A DNA stretch of 64,000 bases from Przewalskia tangutica (GCA_029844215.1 CM056724.1:75473093-75537092), one strand, 5' to 3'; numbered from the stretch's first letter, positions 23,691-35,953 are shown. Numbers and translations are program-made. Notes: generated by a model from the letters alone, not told the origin.

Positions 23691-25773
23691 GCGATTAATA
23701 ACAATAATACTATCAGCGAGGGCGTGCGGTGGAATTTCTCGTCAATGCCGACACGTCCAAGTAAGTTCTCAACCGGTCAACCACCATCGAGACGCGATAA
23801 CACAGAAATACAACGTTTTGCACAACAAAGGCTATCACAACAAGCATAGGCACGTTTCACAATAACAAGCATAGGCTAGTTTCACAACAACAAGCATAGG
23901 CAAGTATCACACAACTCAAAGTACTTTCATTTTATGCCAAAGTCCGGGTTTTTAACCCCAAAGTACTACATCGTTAAGTTCTTTTAAAAGAGATCCATTA
24001 CTTTTATAAAAGTCACCCGATACCCGTAGTATTAGAATGACCAACCCACATTCCTTTTCAAAGTCAAGTAACAATATTCTTTTCCTAAATTCCAGTTTGC
24101 CTAGTTTCAATTACTCAAGCTTCTCATTTTCAAATGGTTTCATAGTTCATAAACTTAATCACTTGATTCGTTTTAGAACAATTGAGTAATATATGTCTTA
24201 CATGAGTAGGTTATTCTTGTTTACAACATTCTTATTACAATGACCATGATCTAGAAAATGTATATCATTTTGTCTCATCTTAGTTTCTATGCGGATGGAG
24301 GTTTCTCTGGTTTTAATACAATTCATCATTATTTAATACATTTTCCTTTATTAACGCCTGCGATGGTGCAGCCGATACACATTCGATTTCGAAATCAAGA
24401 AAACATTATCCCTTTAGATAAAACCAAGTACTCATTACTCACGAATGAGGTTTCACCCAAACATTCACATTAAAACAAATAAGTTAAGTCTCTTATCTTA
24501 TAAGATCAAGTCTCTTAACTTCTAACATTAGTAAACCATTTTCTTTACCTCTCGTAAGACCTTATACCTAACTCCCATAAAGCTAGTATAACTCTTTTTA
24601 AAACCTTTAAAACCAAGTGTTACTCTTCCTTCAAAGCGATTTATAAATCTTTTGAAATACATCAAGTTCTTTATTATAACAAGCCGGTTATTATTCAAAG
24701 CGATTTACCTTTTAAAAACCACAAGGTACTTGCTTATCCACGTAAAGCTATTATAGCCGACTTCCCATAAAGCCGTTATAACACTTTATGTTTTAAACCA
24801 ATCAAATACATTTAGCACGTATGCGTCACCGTACTACATAGTTCACACATATCATGCTAGAAGAGATAGGAAGAGGTTCACATACCTCGCGACGAGTATC
24901 GACTAATAGCAAAACGCTCAAACGATCGGCTACTCCTTAAGCCAAGTAAATCGCCACACGTAGGACTTGACCTATAAGGCCACGCGCTTGTTAACATCTA
25001 GACCTGGCGTAGAATATTCTACAGAAAATTCGGCACCTCCCCATGACGGCGTTAATCTCCTCTCTATCGAGTAGGCTATCAAGCCAACGAGGGGTTATAC
25101 ATCTAACCCTAACGGGTACAATTCTACTCCACGGTACTACTACAAGTCTCGTAATGTCTGATCCTATGTAATTCTGATTGATTCGATTCTTAATTCTTGG
25201 GCTTAAGTCAAAAGACATTGCCACGATTACTAAGTTGATTCTATATATAGTATACAACAACTATATATTCAACACTTATGTAATTTCCAATTACAATAGG
25301 GGACAAGATATTTACCTCGATAAGCCCAAAATTATCCGAGTTTAATGTCGCTCACGAGCAAGGTTTAGCTCTACTCCGAGTGCTCGATCCGCTCCAAACA
25401 ACCCTTAGAAGTTCTAACCAACTTCTCTTAAGTACTTCAAACAACTATGAAGATTTCTTTAGGGTTTAGTTTAGTGGCTAAAGGAAAGTATAATCGTATT
25501 TTACGGGCTTTTATAAGTGTAACCTTGGGAATACTACAAGGTATTTGGGCCAAGGTATTTGGACATTACAACAATACTTTGGAGTATTTCTATACCACAA
25601 AGGGGTATTTATACGAGACAACTAGGCTAGGGGTACCCAGCGTGGCTACCGCGAGGGAGGGGTGGCTCTCGGCGAGGGGAAAGGGAGGGCTAGGGCGAGA
25701 ATTCTCAAGAGGGAGGAGAGGGTTTTCAAGACTTAGGCAATTTGTGGATGAAAGAACTCATCAACTAATGGGG

Positions 25774-25781
25774 TATTTATA
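25774..25781 (-). promoter_or_regulatory. TATA box of element C 3' LTR
   Basis: TATAAATA on the minus strand, preceded in the direction of transcription by the conserved stretch that reads CCATTGGTTGGCC. Confidence 0.6.
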
Positions 25782-26186
25782 GGTCAAGTGAAGGCCAACC
25801 AATGGCCAAGATGAAGACAAGTGCATAGCAAGTGTAAGGCCAAGATTTAGCCATGTGCTACCTTATCCATCTACCACACAACTTGCACAAAATATCCTAC
25901 CAACTAAAGTGGACCAAAATCGTCCAAGACATGCCATGTTTGCCGTCAAGCCTTCCAATGTGAGGTGACACATGTCACCTCCCGTTGATCCAAAATGTTT
26001 CGTCTCTCGGAAAAATCCTAAAAATTATAAATGACATAGCGGAATTTTCTCTCTGAAAGCGTGGAAGCGTTCGTCGAAAGCGACTCTATTCGGCACTTGT
26101 GCCCAAATTTGAACCAAGCCAATTCTTAAGGCAAAAAAATTTATCGTGCGCCTCGCGTACATACTCTGGAAATCTGAGGTATAACA

Positions 26187-26196
26187 TTCTTCCCTT
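26187..26196 (-). other. Polypurine tract of element C
   Basis: Minus strand AAGGGAAGAA abuts the LTR start. It is shorter than AAGGAGGGGAGAA in the dimer, consistent with loss of bases from a G run. Confidence 0.7.
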
Positions 26197-26439
26197 AGAA
26201 ACATTCGTCGAATGTTCCTTCAATCTCAAAACAAATCGGCGTCGGTATAGTCTTCAACGCTATCGTGCGAAAACAATCATGCCACGCTTTGGCCACAAAA
26301 ACCACGTTCACCTCTCCGCTTTCGTAGAACTCGTCACGAACACTCGAACTCGTTCTAGTATCCGTACCACACATCGTAACGCTCGTTTCCAACCGCGAGT
26401 CACTACCTCGAGCTTGGTCATCGACTAACCGATCTTCTC

Positions 26440-26665
26440 TAAGGCCGTTCGGCCTCGCGATCCAACACGGTGAACATATCCACCAACTCATCGATGGTCA
26501 TCTAAACTTGGGCCTAACACCTGGTGACCCTACCTCTGGCGGGACCACGAGCTGACCCCACCTCAATCAAGACTCTGGGTTGACGCGAAATGGTCCTCAA
26601 CCCGACCCCCAGCGCCAAACTCTTGTTCCCGATCGGAACAATCTTACCAATTCCCATCACGAAAG
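26440..26665 (-). other. Conserved internal block (element C)
   Basis: Copy of the block also found near 3955, 45200 and 51480. It keeps AACTTGGGCCTAACAC and TGGCGGGACCAC. The reading frame seen in element A is lost here. Confidence 0.6.
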
Positions 26666-26959
26666 CTACCACTTCCGTCTCACACTACCCACGGACTTAT
26701 CACACAAATAAATCCCACGTATACTACTACTGCATGAGGTCAAACATAAAATAAATCTTTAACTCAAGCGACCTTACCACAAGGTCTCGGTCGTGACATA
26801 GTTTAAGGTTCACACTTACCATGTATTCTAACTCATAATATCACAACGCTATCCGTACATAGCACCTGATAATGAGATCATTAAAACAAGCATACCAAAA
26901 CTCTAGAGGTTAAGGATATACAGAATCAACCGCTCCACTCTAATCATAGGCACGCCTGC

Positions 26960-28121
26960 AGGTGCATGCTATGAAAGGCGATGAACGACCAGCGATCCGG
27001 TGGTGAGTCGTAACATCCGTGCTACCCTTGGTGGACAGTTCCTCGCAAAATGGCCTGCTGTCGCATGCAAAACAAACTCCCAATCTAGCACGACACTCTC
27101 CAAAATGGAGTCTACCCTGATAGTCACAACGAGGTAGGGGTGGCTTGTTGGTTAACACCTGCTCTCGAAAATCTGAACCCTTGGAGCCACGACACGCTCA
27201 CGAAGGCGGTGGAGGTACATAACTAGTCTGCTGGCGGCGGTGCGCCTCGAAAGTCGCCAAAATATCCGGCCGTCTTGGCGCCTTACCTGTGGCGGTCCAC
27301 CCGTCGATCTCTGCGCTCGCCGCGCAGTCGTGAGCACGAATGCGGGCAATGTCGTGCCGGTGAAGAAACACGAACAACTCTCTGCTAGGTAATCATCGAG
27401 CCTGTAACATATCGGTGCACTCGATCCTCCATACTAGCTACTAATGCGGGAACATCACGGGCGATGAGTCGAACTCCACATTGTACTCCCGGTATGCGCG
27501 TTACGCCTCACATCAAAAATCACGGCCCGAGCCCTCCTCATTTGTGGAGGCAAGAAATGTGCGAAGGCCCAGAAAACTTCGTCCCAAGCGGTGGAAGTGC
27601 ATGCTCTCCCGGGAAAGCTCCCACGAGTCAAACGATCATTGCGGTATCACGCGGCCGTCACGAACAAATGTCACAGACTCGGTCTACGAAGCCTTGATCA
27701 CGCGTGATCCTCTGCAGCGGCGGATGAACTCCTGCGGATCATCCTCGGCCTCGACGTAAAACTCAGGCGGGCTACAACTAAGAAATCCATGACCTCAGTA
27801 TGCGCCTCGGGTGCACTACAGTCTTCTTTGGGCCAGGCTGCCGCGTCCGGCTGTCCTCATATCAGCCTGACCACGGCGATAAGCGGGCCATCTCGCGTGA
27901 CCCGTCTCCCTGCTCGGTGTGGGGTGGAGGCTCGAGTCTTGTAGTCTCATGACCAGCTGCTGCGGCTCTAAACTCTCTTTGGTCTTTGGCGGCGTCCAAA
28001 ACTTCGCCGTCGGAAGCACTACCTCAGTCTTGGCCAGGGCTGCGCCTCCGTACTCCTCACGAATCCACTAGCGACTCCTCGGCTGCCTTGCCATTCGGGC
28101 CTGGTTGCCTTCGCGAGGCAT
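26960..28121 (-). pseudogene. gag: Broken gag of element C
   Basis: The start codon is at 28121 by alignment with the other gag starts. The next codons are shifted by missing bases. A zinc-knuckle remnant at about 27040-27130 reads LHFGECRARLGVCFACDSR. PPKTKESLE in the N-terminal part is shared with the dimer gag near 46800. Several frameshifts break the frame. It encodes nothing usable as read. Confidence 0.75.
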
Positions 28122-28305
28122 AGCGGTAAAAACGAAACACGTCGGAGGGTCGACTTACAACCACGGCTCTAAGGCACGATCTCGGAATGAGAAGAATGGA
28201 AACCAATCCTAAATGTCCTATAGCCTCACGATTATAGATGTGGTGCACAACACGATAATCAAGACTCTACTAGACACGGTGCGTAGACACTTTCCGAGGA
28301 TTAGC

Positions 28306-28318
28306 GCTCACGATACCA
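28306..28318 (-). other. Primer binding site of element C
   Basis: Minus strand TGGTATCGTGAGC next to the right LTR. It is a disturbed version of TGGTATCAGAGC, the initiator Met-tRNA complement. Confidence 0.65.
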
Positions 28319-28969
28319 CTTTTTGCGCCCGAACGGGCGTCACTGGTGCCTTACCGGGCACCTAGCGTACAACATCGAGAGAAAACCAGCGGAAATAAAA
28401 ACTTTAAACATGAAATGAGAGACATGATAAATAAGCAGGCCAGCAAGCGTTGCCTTGACATACATACATAAATACGACGGTTATCCTTTACAAACCACAC
28501 TTGCTTGATTCTCTGAGACCTCTAAGATTTACAACAACTATGGCGGGGCGGGGCCCATACCACGAATGTACAGAACCTACAACTCGGGGAACACATACCA
28601 ATAAGATAAGCCTCGGAGAAGCGGAGCTTCCCTGGCTGAATGTGATCCTATGCGGGGATCGGCGATCGATGTACCTTTACTGCGGCATGAGCGGCCCGAG
28701 AAGTCGATCTGGCAGTACAGTATGTGAAGCGTAAAATCGTAAATGAAATCATACTAGTCTATATAAAGCGGGAGACATGTATGATAACCAAACTCTGATT
28801 CACAACATAGAAGCGATCAAGTCGAGGACTCGCGCCTCCAAAGTCACCACTCAAATATAACTATGGGTCTCACGCCACAACATCCATCATGTTCGCATCA
28901 TGGCGCGTGCCGGAATCTGCATCGGTGTAGACATGTCCATGATGCAACAATAATAAACAAGATAACAAT

Positions 28970-29240
28970 CCAAATGGGCGCATGCACAAATGCGCTACGC
29001 GTCGGTCGGTATGTCCAAAGGAAACAATAAGGCAACATTCCAAATGGGCGCATACTGCGTGCGCTACGCGTCGGTCGATATGTCAAAGAAACAATAGGAC
29101 AGCATTCCAAATGGGCGCATACTGCGTGCGCTCGCGTCGGTCGATATGTCCAAAAGAAATCACAAGGCGATAATCAAAATGGAAACATACGTGCGCTACG
29201 CATCGTGTCGATATGTCAGCGATTAATAACAATAATACTA
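28970..29240 (-). repeat. Repeat cassette of element C 5' LTR
   Basis: Three to four units of about 65-70 bp with GCGTGCGCTACGCGTCGGTCG, matching the sister cassette at 23380-23690. Confidence 0.85.
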
Positions 29241-31318
29241 TCAGCGAGGGCGTGCGGTGGAATTTCTCGTCAATGCGAAACGTCGAGTAAGTTCTCAACG
29301 ATCAACCGACCCTCCATCGAGGCAGCGATAACACGAAATACAACGTTTTGCACAACAAAGGCTATCACGACAAGCATAGGCGCGTTTCCACGATAACAAG
29401 CATAGGCTAGTTTCACAACAACAAGCATAGGCAAGTATCACACAACTCAAAGTACTTTCATTTTATGCCAAAGTCGGGTTTTAACCCCAAAGTACTACAT
29501 ACGTTAAGTTCTTTTAAAGAGATCCATTACTTTTATAAAAGTCACCCGATACGTAGTATTAGAATGACCAACCCACATTCCTTTTCAAAGTCAAGTAACA
29601 ATATTCTTTTCCTAAATTCGGTTTGCCTAGTTTGATTACTCAAGCTTCTCATTTTCAAATGGTTTCATAGTTCATAAACTTAATCACTTGATTCCTTTTT
29701 AGAACAATTGAGTAATATATGTCTTACATGAGAGTAGGTTATTCTTGTTTACAACATTCTTATTACGTGACCATGATCTAGAAAATGTATATCATTTTGT
29801 CTCATCTTAGTTTCTATGCGGATGGAGGTTTCTCTTGGTTTTAATACAATTCATCATTATTTAATACATTTTCCTTTATTAGCATTTGCGGTGATGCAGC
29901 CGATACGTTCGATTTCGAAATCGGTAAAACATTATCCCTTTAGATAAAACCAAGTACTCATTACTCACGAATGAGGTTTCACCCAAACATTCACATTAAA
30001 ACAAATAAGTTAAGTCTCTTATCTTATAAGATCAAGTCTCTTAACTTCTAACATTAGTAAACCATTTTCTTTACCTCTCTTAAGACATTATACCTAACTC
30101 CCGTAAAGCTAGTATAACTCTTTTTAAAACCTTTAAAACCAAGTGTTACTCTTCCTTCAAAACGATTTATAAATCTTTTGAAATACATCAAGTTCTTTAT
30201 TATAACAAGCCGTTATTATTCAAAGCGATTTACCTTTTAAAAACCACAAGGTACTTGCTTATCCACGTAAAGCTATTATAACGACTTCCCATAAAGCCGT
30301 TATAACACTTTATGTTTTAAACCAATCAAATACATTTAGCACGTATGCGTCTACCGTACTACATAGTTCACACATATCATGCTAGAAGAGATAGGAAGAG
30401 GTTCACATACCTCGCGGCGAGTATCGACTAATAGCAAAACGCTCCAAACGATCGGCTACTCCTTAAGCCAAGTAAATCGCGCCTGCGTAGGACTTGAACC
30501 TATAAGGCCACAAGGCGCTTGTTAACATCTAGACCACAACGTAGAATATTCTCTGAGAAAATTCGGCACCTCCACATGGCGTTAATCTCCTCTCTATCGA
30601 GGCGGCTATCAAGCCAACCGGGGTTATACATCTAACCTAACGGGTACAATTCTACTCACGGTACTACTACACAAGTCTCATGTCTGATCCTATGTAATTC
30701 TGATTGATTCGATTCTTAATTCTTCAGCTTAAGTCAAAAGACATTGCCCACGATACTAAGTTCAGTTCTATATATAGTATACAACAACTATATATTCAAC
30801 ACTTATGTAATTTCCAATTACAATAGGGGACAAGATATTTACCTCGATAAGCCCAAAATTATCCGAGTTTAATGTCGCTCACGAGCAAGGTTTAGCTCCT
30901 ACTCAGTGCTCGATCCGCTCCAAACAACCCTTAGAAGTTCTAACCAACTTCTCTTAAGTACTTCAAACAACTATGAAGATTTCTTTAGGGTTTAGTTTAG
31001 TGGCTAAAGGAAAGTATAATCGTATTTTAGGCTTTTATAAGTGTAACCTTGGGAATACTACAAGGTATTTGGGCCAAGGTATTTGGACATTACAACAATA
31101 CTTTGGAGAGTATTTCTATACCACAAAGGGGGTATTTATACGAGACAACTAGGCTAGGGGGGGGGGTACCCCACGGCAAAACACCACCAAGGGGAGGGGG
31201 GGTGGCTCTCGGCCAAGGGGGGAAAGGGAGGGCTAGGACGAGAATTCTCAAGAGGGAGGGAGAGGGGTTTTCAAGACTTAGGCAATTTGTGGATGAAAGA
31301 ACTCATCAACTAATGGGG

Positions 31319-31326
31319 TATTTATA
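31319..31326 (-). promoter_or_regulatory. TATA box of element C 5' LTR
   Basis: TATAAATA on the minus strand at the same place as in the sister LTR. It would drive element C RNA leftwards. Confidence 0.6.
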
Positions 31327-31932
31327 GGTCAAGTGAAGGCCAACCAATGGCCAAGATGAAGACAAGTGCATAGCAAGTGTAAGGCCAAGATTTAGCCATG
31401 TGCTACCTTATCCATCTACCACACAACTTGCACAAAATATCCTACCAACTAAAGTGGACCAAAATCGTCCAAGACATGCCATGTTTGCCGTCCAAGCCTT
31501 CCAATGTGAGGGTGACACATGTCACCCTCCCGTTGGTCCAAAATGTTTCGTCTCTCGGAAAAATCCGCAAAAATTATAAATGACATAGCCGGAATTTTCT
31601 CTACGAAAGCTGTGGAAACGTTTCGTCAGAAAACGACTCTATTCGGCACTTGTGCCCAAATTTCGAACCAAGCCAATTCTTAAGGCAAAAAAAATTTAAT
31701 ACGTACGCCCTCACGTACATACTCTGGAAATACGGGGTATAACAGGTGACATGTGTCACCCTCACATTGGAAGGCTTGGACGACAACTTTGGACGATTGG
31801 GTCTTGTGTAGTAGGTAGGATATTTTGTGCAAGTTGTGTGGTAGATGGATAAGGTACACATGGTTGAAATCTAGCCCTACACTTGCCTTACACTTGGAGT
31901 GATCTTGGCCATTGGTTGGCCATGGCTTGACC

Positions 31933-31940
31933 TATAAATA
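31933..31940 (+). promoter_or_regulatory. TATA box of solo LTR D
   Basis: TATAAATA in the context GACCTATAAATACCCC, about 400 bp from the LTR start once element C is removed. C tracts at about 32031-32043 and 32095-32106 would lie in the transcribed leader. Confidence 0.62.
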
Positions 31941-33034
31941 CCCCTCTAAGTTGATGAACTTCTTCATCCTAAATTGTTCTAAGTCTTGAAAAATCCTCCC
32001 CTCTCCCTTGAGCTTTTCGTCCAACACCCTCTCCCCCCCCCCCTCTAGCCTAAGTGGTTCGGCCGAGGCCCCCTCCCTAGCCTAGCCGAAAGTATCCCCC
32101 CCCCCCTCCTTAGAGGGCTAGTGGGGTACCCCCCCTAGCCTAGTTGTTTTCGTATAATACCCCTTGTTGTGGTATAGAAATACTCTCCTAGTATTGTTAT
32201 AATGCCCAAATACCTTGGCCCAAATACCTTGTAGTATTCCCAAGGTTACACTTATACAAAAGCCCAGAAAATACTATTATACTTCCCTCAGTCACAAAAC
32301 GAAACCCTAAGGAAAACCTTCATAGTCGGTTGAAGTGTTTAAGTAGAAGTTGCGAAGAACTTCTAAGGGTTGTTTGGAGCGGATTGGAGCGCCCGGAGTA
32401 GGAGCTAAACGTTGTTCAGGATCGACATATAACTTGGATAATTTTGGGCTTATCGAGGTAAACACTCTTGACCTTCTGTTGTAATTGGGAATTACATGTT
32501 GTAGGAATATATAGTTAAAGTATACTATATATAGAAGTGAACATAGTTGTGCGGCAATGTCTTTTGACTTAAGCCTGAATAATACTTACGGCAATGTCTT
32601 GCGACTTAAGCCTGAATTTTAAGAAGAAGCTGAGCGTAATTACATAGAATTTGTATTCTGATGAGACTTGTGTAGCATTTCTGTGTAGTAGAATTGTACA
32701 CGTCCGGTTAAACGTGTTAACCCCTCCTGGTTGGCTTGGTAGCCGGCCTCGATAGAGGAGAGATTTCTGCCATGCGGGGAGAGTCTTTGAATTTTACGTA
32801 GAATATTCTACATTGAGATCTAAGATGTTAATAGGCGCCTTGTGGCCTCTATAGGTTGAAGTACTACGTGTGGCGTGATCTGCTTGGCTTAAGGTGTAGC
32901 CGACGGTTTGAGGTACTTGGAGCGTTTTGCTATTAGTCGATAATCGTCGCGGTATGTGAACCTCTTCCTATCTTTTCGGCAGATGATATATGCGGTAGAC
33001 GTACATGTGTTAAATGTATTTGATTGGTTTAAAA

Positions 33035-33084
33035 CATAAAGTGTTATAACGGCTTTATGGGAAGTTGGTTATAACAACTTTATG
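33035..33084 (+). repeat. Conserved hairpin module, copy 1 of LTR D
   Basis: Left arm CATAAAGTGTTATAAC (33035-33050) pairs with right arm GTTATAACAACTTTATG (33068-33084), with one bulged base and a 17-nt loop containing CTTTATGGGAAG. Similar modules recur in LTRs throughout the window. Confidence 0.85.
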
Positions 33085-33771
33085 TAGATAAGAAAATGCT
33101 TTGTGATTGTTAAAAGGTAACTGATTTGACTTATAACTGACTTGATGTGTGATAATAAAGAACTTGAAGTCTTTCATTAAGAAACCCTTTTTGAAAGGAG
33201 AGTAATGCTTGGTTTTGAGAACTTAAGAGTTATACTAGCTTTTTGGGAAGTTAGGTATAACGTCTAAAAGAGATAAAAAGAATGGCTATTTGATCTTAGA
33301 AGTTAAGAGACTTGATCTTATAAGATAAGAGACTTAACTTAATTAAATTGATTTGAAAGTTGTAAGATGTGTGAAACCTCATTCGTGAGTAATGAGTACT
33401 TGGTTTTTGAAAGGAATAATGTTTTACTGATTTCGGAAATCAGAATGTGTATCGACAAACCACTGCAGCGCTAATAAAGGAAAATGTATTGAATAATTAA
33501 GTATTATTAAAACCAGTAGAAACCTCCATCTGCATAGAAGCTAAGATGAGACAAAATGATATTACATTTCCTAGATCATGGCTGCTTAATAAGATTGATT
33601 ATGAACAAGAATAACCTACTCGCCTATGGCATATGTTACTCAATTGTTTTAAAAGAGATTAAGACATTGAACTATGAAACTTTTCTAAAAAGAGACTTGT
33701 GTAATTGAAATTAGGCAAACTGGAACTTTAGGGAAAAGAAAGGCATTGCGTTGTCTTAAAATGGTTTAAAA

Positions 33772-33821
33772 CATAAAGTGTTATAACAGCTTTATGGGAA
33801 GTTGGTTATAACGACCTTATG
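33772..33821 (+). repeat. Conserved hairpin module, copy 2 of LTR D
   Basis: Left arm CATAAAGTGTTATAAC (33772-33787) and right arm GTTATAACGACCTTATG (33805-33821), with the same loop core as copy 1 about 740 bp upstream. Confidence 0.82.
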
Positions 33822-34309
33822 AAAACAAAAGAAGGGTTTTATCATTGGTTTTAATATGGTGACTTGGCTTTAAAAAGAAAAGTGTTTTGGTCTAAAAAGA
33901 AGGCATGGTGTTGCCTTAATTTGGTTTTAAAAAGGAAAGTATGGAAATTGTTTTGGTTTACTTAAAAGATATAAGTCACTCTATTTGTATACTACTGGTA
34001 TCGGGTGACTTTTATAAAAGGAATAGATCTCTTTAAAAGGAATTTAACGTACGTAGTACTTTAGGGTTAAAACCCGGACCTTGGCATAAAATGAAAATAC
34101 TTTGAGTGGTGAAACTTGCCTATGCTTGTTGTTATAAAACTTGCCTATGCTTGTCGTGATAGCCTTTGTTGTGCAAGAATTGTGTTTCTATACTACCGCG
34201 CCTCTCGATGGAGGGTCGGTTGACTTGTTGAGAACTTATTTGGACGTGCCGGCAGTGACGGAGAAATTCCACGGGTACGTTCCTGTTGGTAGTGTTACTT
34301 TTGCTAATC

Positions 34310-34560
34310 GTTTTGGACATACTGACACGATGCGTAGCGCACGGGTATGCTTCCATTTTGATGCTGCCTTATTGTTTCCCTTTGGACATACTGACACGAT
34401 GCGTAGCGCACGGGTATGCTTCCATTTGGAATCTTTGTCTTATTGTTTCCGTTGGACATCTCGACACGATCGTAAGCGCGGGTATGCTTCCATTTGGAAT
34501 GTTGTCTTAGTGTTTCCCTTTGGACATCTCGACCACGATCGTAGCGCACGCGGGTATGTT
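34310..34560 (+). repeat. 69-bp tandem-repeat cassette in solo LTR D
   Basis: About four units contain TTGGACATACTGACACGATG, CGTAGCGCACGGGTATG and TTCCATTTGGAAT. The first two are spaced about 69 bp apart. This is the same cassette as in element C, reversed. Confidence 0.9.
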
Positions 34561-35205
34561 CCCATTTGGATTCTGTCTTGTTGTTATCATATCATAGGTA
34601 TCGGCGGTGAGGAAGGAATTCCACGCACGAGTGATGATTTGGAGGCGTGAGTCCACGACTTAATATATTTGTTTATATGTTGTGTCTTGTAGTTTGGTTA
34701 TCATACATGTCTCTGCTTTATTTAGATCGCCATGATTTCATTTCTGATATGTTCTGATTTCACATACTTGGTACTGTTATCGACCTCCTTCGGGGGGCTG
34801 CGTTCATGCCGCAGGTAGAAGTACATCGGCTGTCGATCCCCGCGTTTAGGATCTCATTTCAGCGTCTTGGGAAGCTCCGTTCCTTCGGAGGCTTATCTTT
34901 GGTATGTTACCCTGAGTCTGTAGGTCCTTGTACATTCAGGGGTATGGCGGGGCCCTGTCCCGTCATAGTTGTTGCATAAATCTTAGAGGTCTGTAGCACT
35001 GTTGTGGGCAGGGTTGTAAGGATTGTAACTGTTCAAATGTCTTTATGTATATATGCTAAAAGGCAACTGTTTTGGTTGGCCTGTTTATTTATCATGTCTC
35101 TTAATTTATGTTCATGTTTTTATTTCCGCTGATTTTCTCTGATGTTGTATCACTAGGGTGCCCGGGGTAAGGCACCAGTCACGGGCCCGGGTTCGGGTCG
35201 TGACA

Positions 35206-35600
35206 GTCATGTCGATAGAAGGAAGAAGTTCACATACCTCGTGATGACTAACCCAAACGACAAGTAGCAATACACTCCAATGTACTTCAACCTTATCTTC
35301 TATTCCACAATCCAAGTAGAATATGCTATACGTAGTACTTCAACCTATAATGACGATAGCACTTCTATCAATATCATACTTACTAGTGTAAGACTTATAC
35401 CAAATAATTGTCCTATAATTCTACGGAAATTTGGGCAGCACTTCCTTTGTTTCTACGTACTTTTCCACCTTTTCCAAGGCCCGAATTCATCAACCAACAA
35501 GCCACATTTAAGGCACAACCCACAGTTAACCAAAGGGGATTACACGCCTAACTGGACGTGTAAAATTCTGCCCCATAATCTATACAAAACAGTCCATTAT
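35206..35600 (-). mobile_element. Host LTR U, right fragment
   Basis: Resumes with TSD copy GTCAT and family text (GTTCACATACCTCGTGATGA). It ends where E1 begins, so ATTAT at 35596-35600 is the expected E1 target copy. The remainder of U would lie beyond E1's 3' end, outside the window. Confidence 0.8.
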
Positions 35601-35953
35601 TGTTACACCCTGTAATTCCAGGACATGTTTAAGAGAATGTACGTAAGGAATCAGGACTTTAAAAATTTGAACGAAAGAAAGAGTTGTAATTTCTAAGGAA
35701 AAATCTTCCGAACCTCGGGAAGGAAAAATATTTGTTAGTAAGAATTGGGTTCCCAGAATTGTTATTTGAGACTGATGGAATTTTATTTTCGGATTTGGTC
35801 ACGTGGGGCCCACTCGGGAAATTTTACGTTTTTGTGGGGCCCACAAGTTTTTCGATATTTTGACCAATTATGGAAATTTTGGGATACGAAATTTTATGGA
35901 CCAATGGGAGGGCGAAACGTGTCACCCTCCACATGGGTCATGTTGGACGAAAT

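Larger units (their letters stand above)
22769..26186 (-). repeat. Element C, 3' LTR (3418 bp)
   Basis: Starts TGTAACGCCCCGAACCC and ends TCTGAGGTATAACA. Both ends are slightly altered from the family TGTCACG and ACGGGGTATAACA. It has the same order of modules as the sister LTR at 28324. Confidence 0.93.
22769..31744 (-). mobile_element. Element C: gag-only LTR retrotransposon, complete
   Basis: LTRs at 22769-26186 and 28324-31744 flank a 2137-bp internal region. The TSD GGTGA is at 22764-22768 and 31745-31749. Polypurine tract, conserved block, broken gag and primer binding site lie in minus-strand order and no pol is seen. It is inserted in solo LTR D, a member of its own subfamily by cassette type. 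The insertion site is a palindrome of D. Confidence 0.95.
28324..31744 (-). repeat. Element C, 5' LTR (3421 bp)
   Basis: Starts TGCGCCCGAACGGG, a shortened form of the sister LTR start, and ends ATACGGGGTATAACA. Its cassette lies at 28970-29240 and its TATA box at 31319-31326. Differences from the sister LTR are mostly 1-3 bp indels at C/G-rich sites in the left third and few elsewhere. Confidence 0.93.
22550..35205 (+). mobile_element. Solo LTR D, split by element C
   Basis: Starts TGTTATACCCCGTATTTCC and ends GGGTTCGGGTCGTGACA. The TSD GTCAT lies at 22545-22549 and 35206-35210. Removing element C (22769-31744) and its TSD leaves a continuous LTR of 3675 bp. It contains a TATA box at 31933, pyrimidine tracts just downstream, two copies of the conserved hairpin module, and a repeat cassette of about 69 bp at 34310-34560. 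Confidence 0.95.

Noticed and set aside
24258..24473. Short frames in A/T-rich LTR sequence (also 8026-8265, 22472-22744, 34141-34650 and similar)
   Set aside because: They fall in R-U5, U3 or cassette sequence, are not conserved between copies, and have no domain.
33035..33084. Miniature inverted-repeat DNA transposon
   Set aside because: The inverted repeat has no TSD and occurs at the same place in many LTRs, so it is an LTR module rather than a separate insertion.
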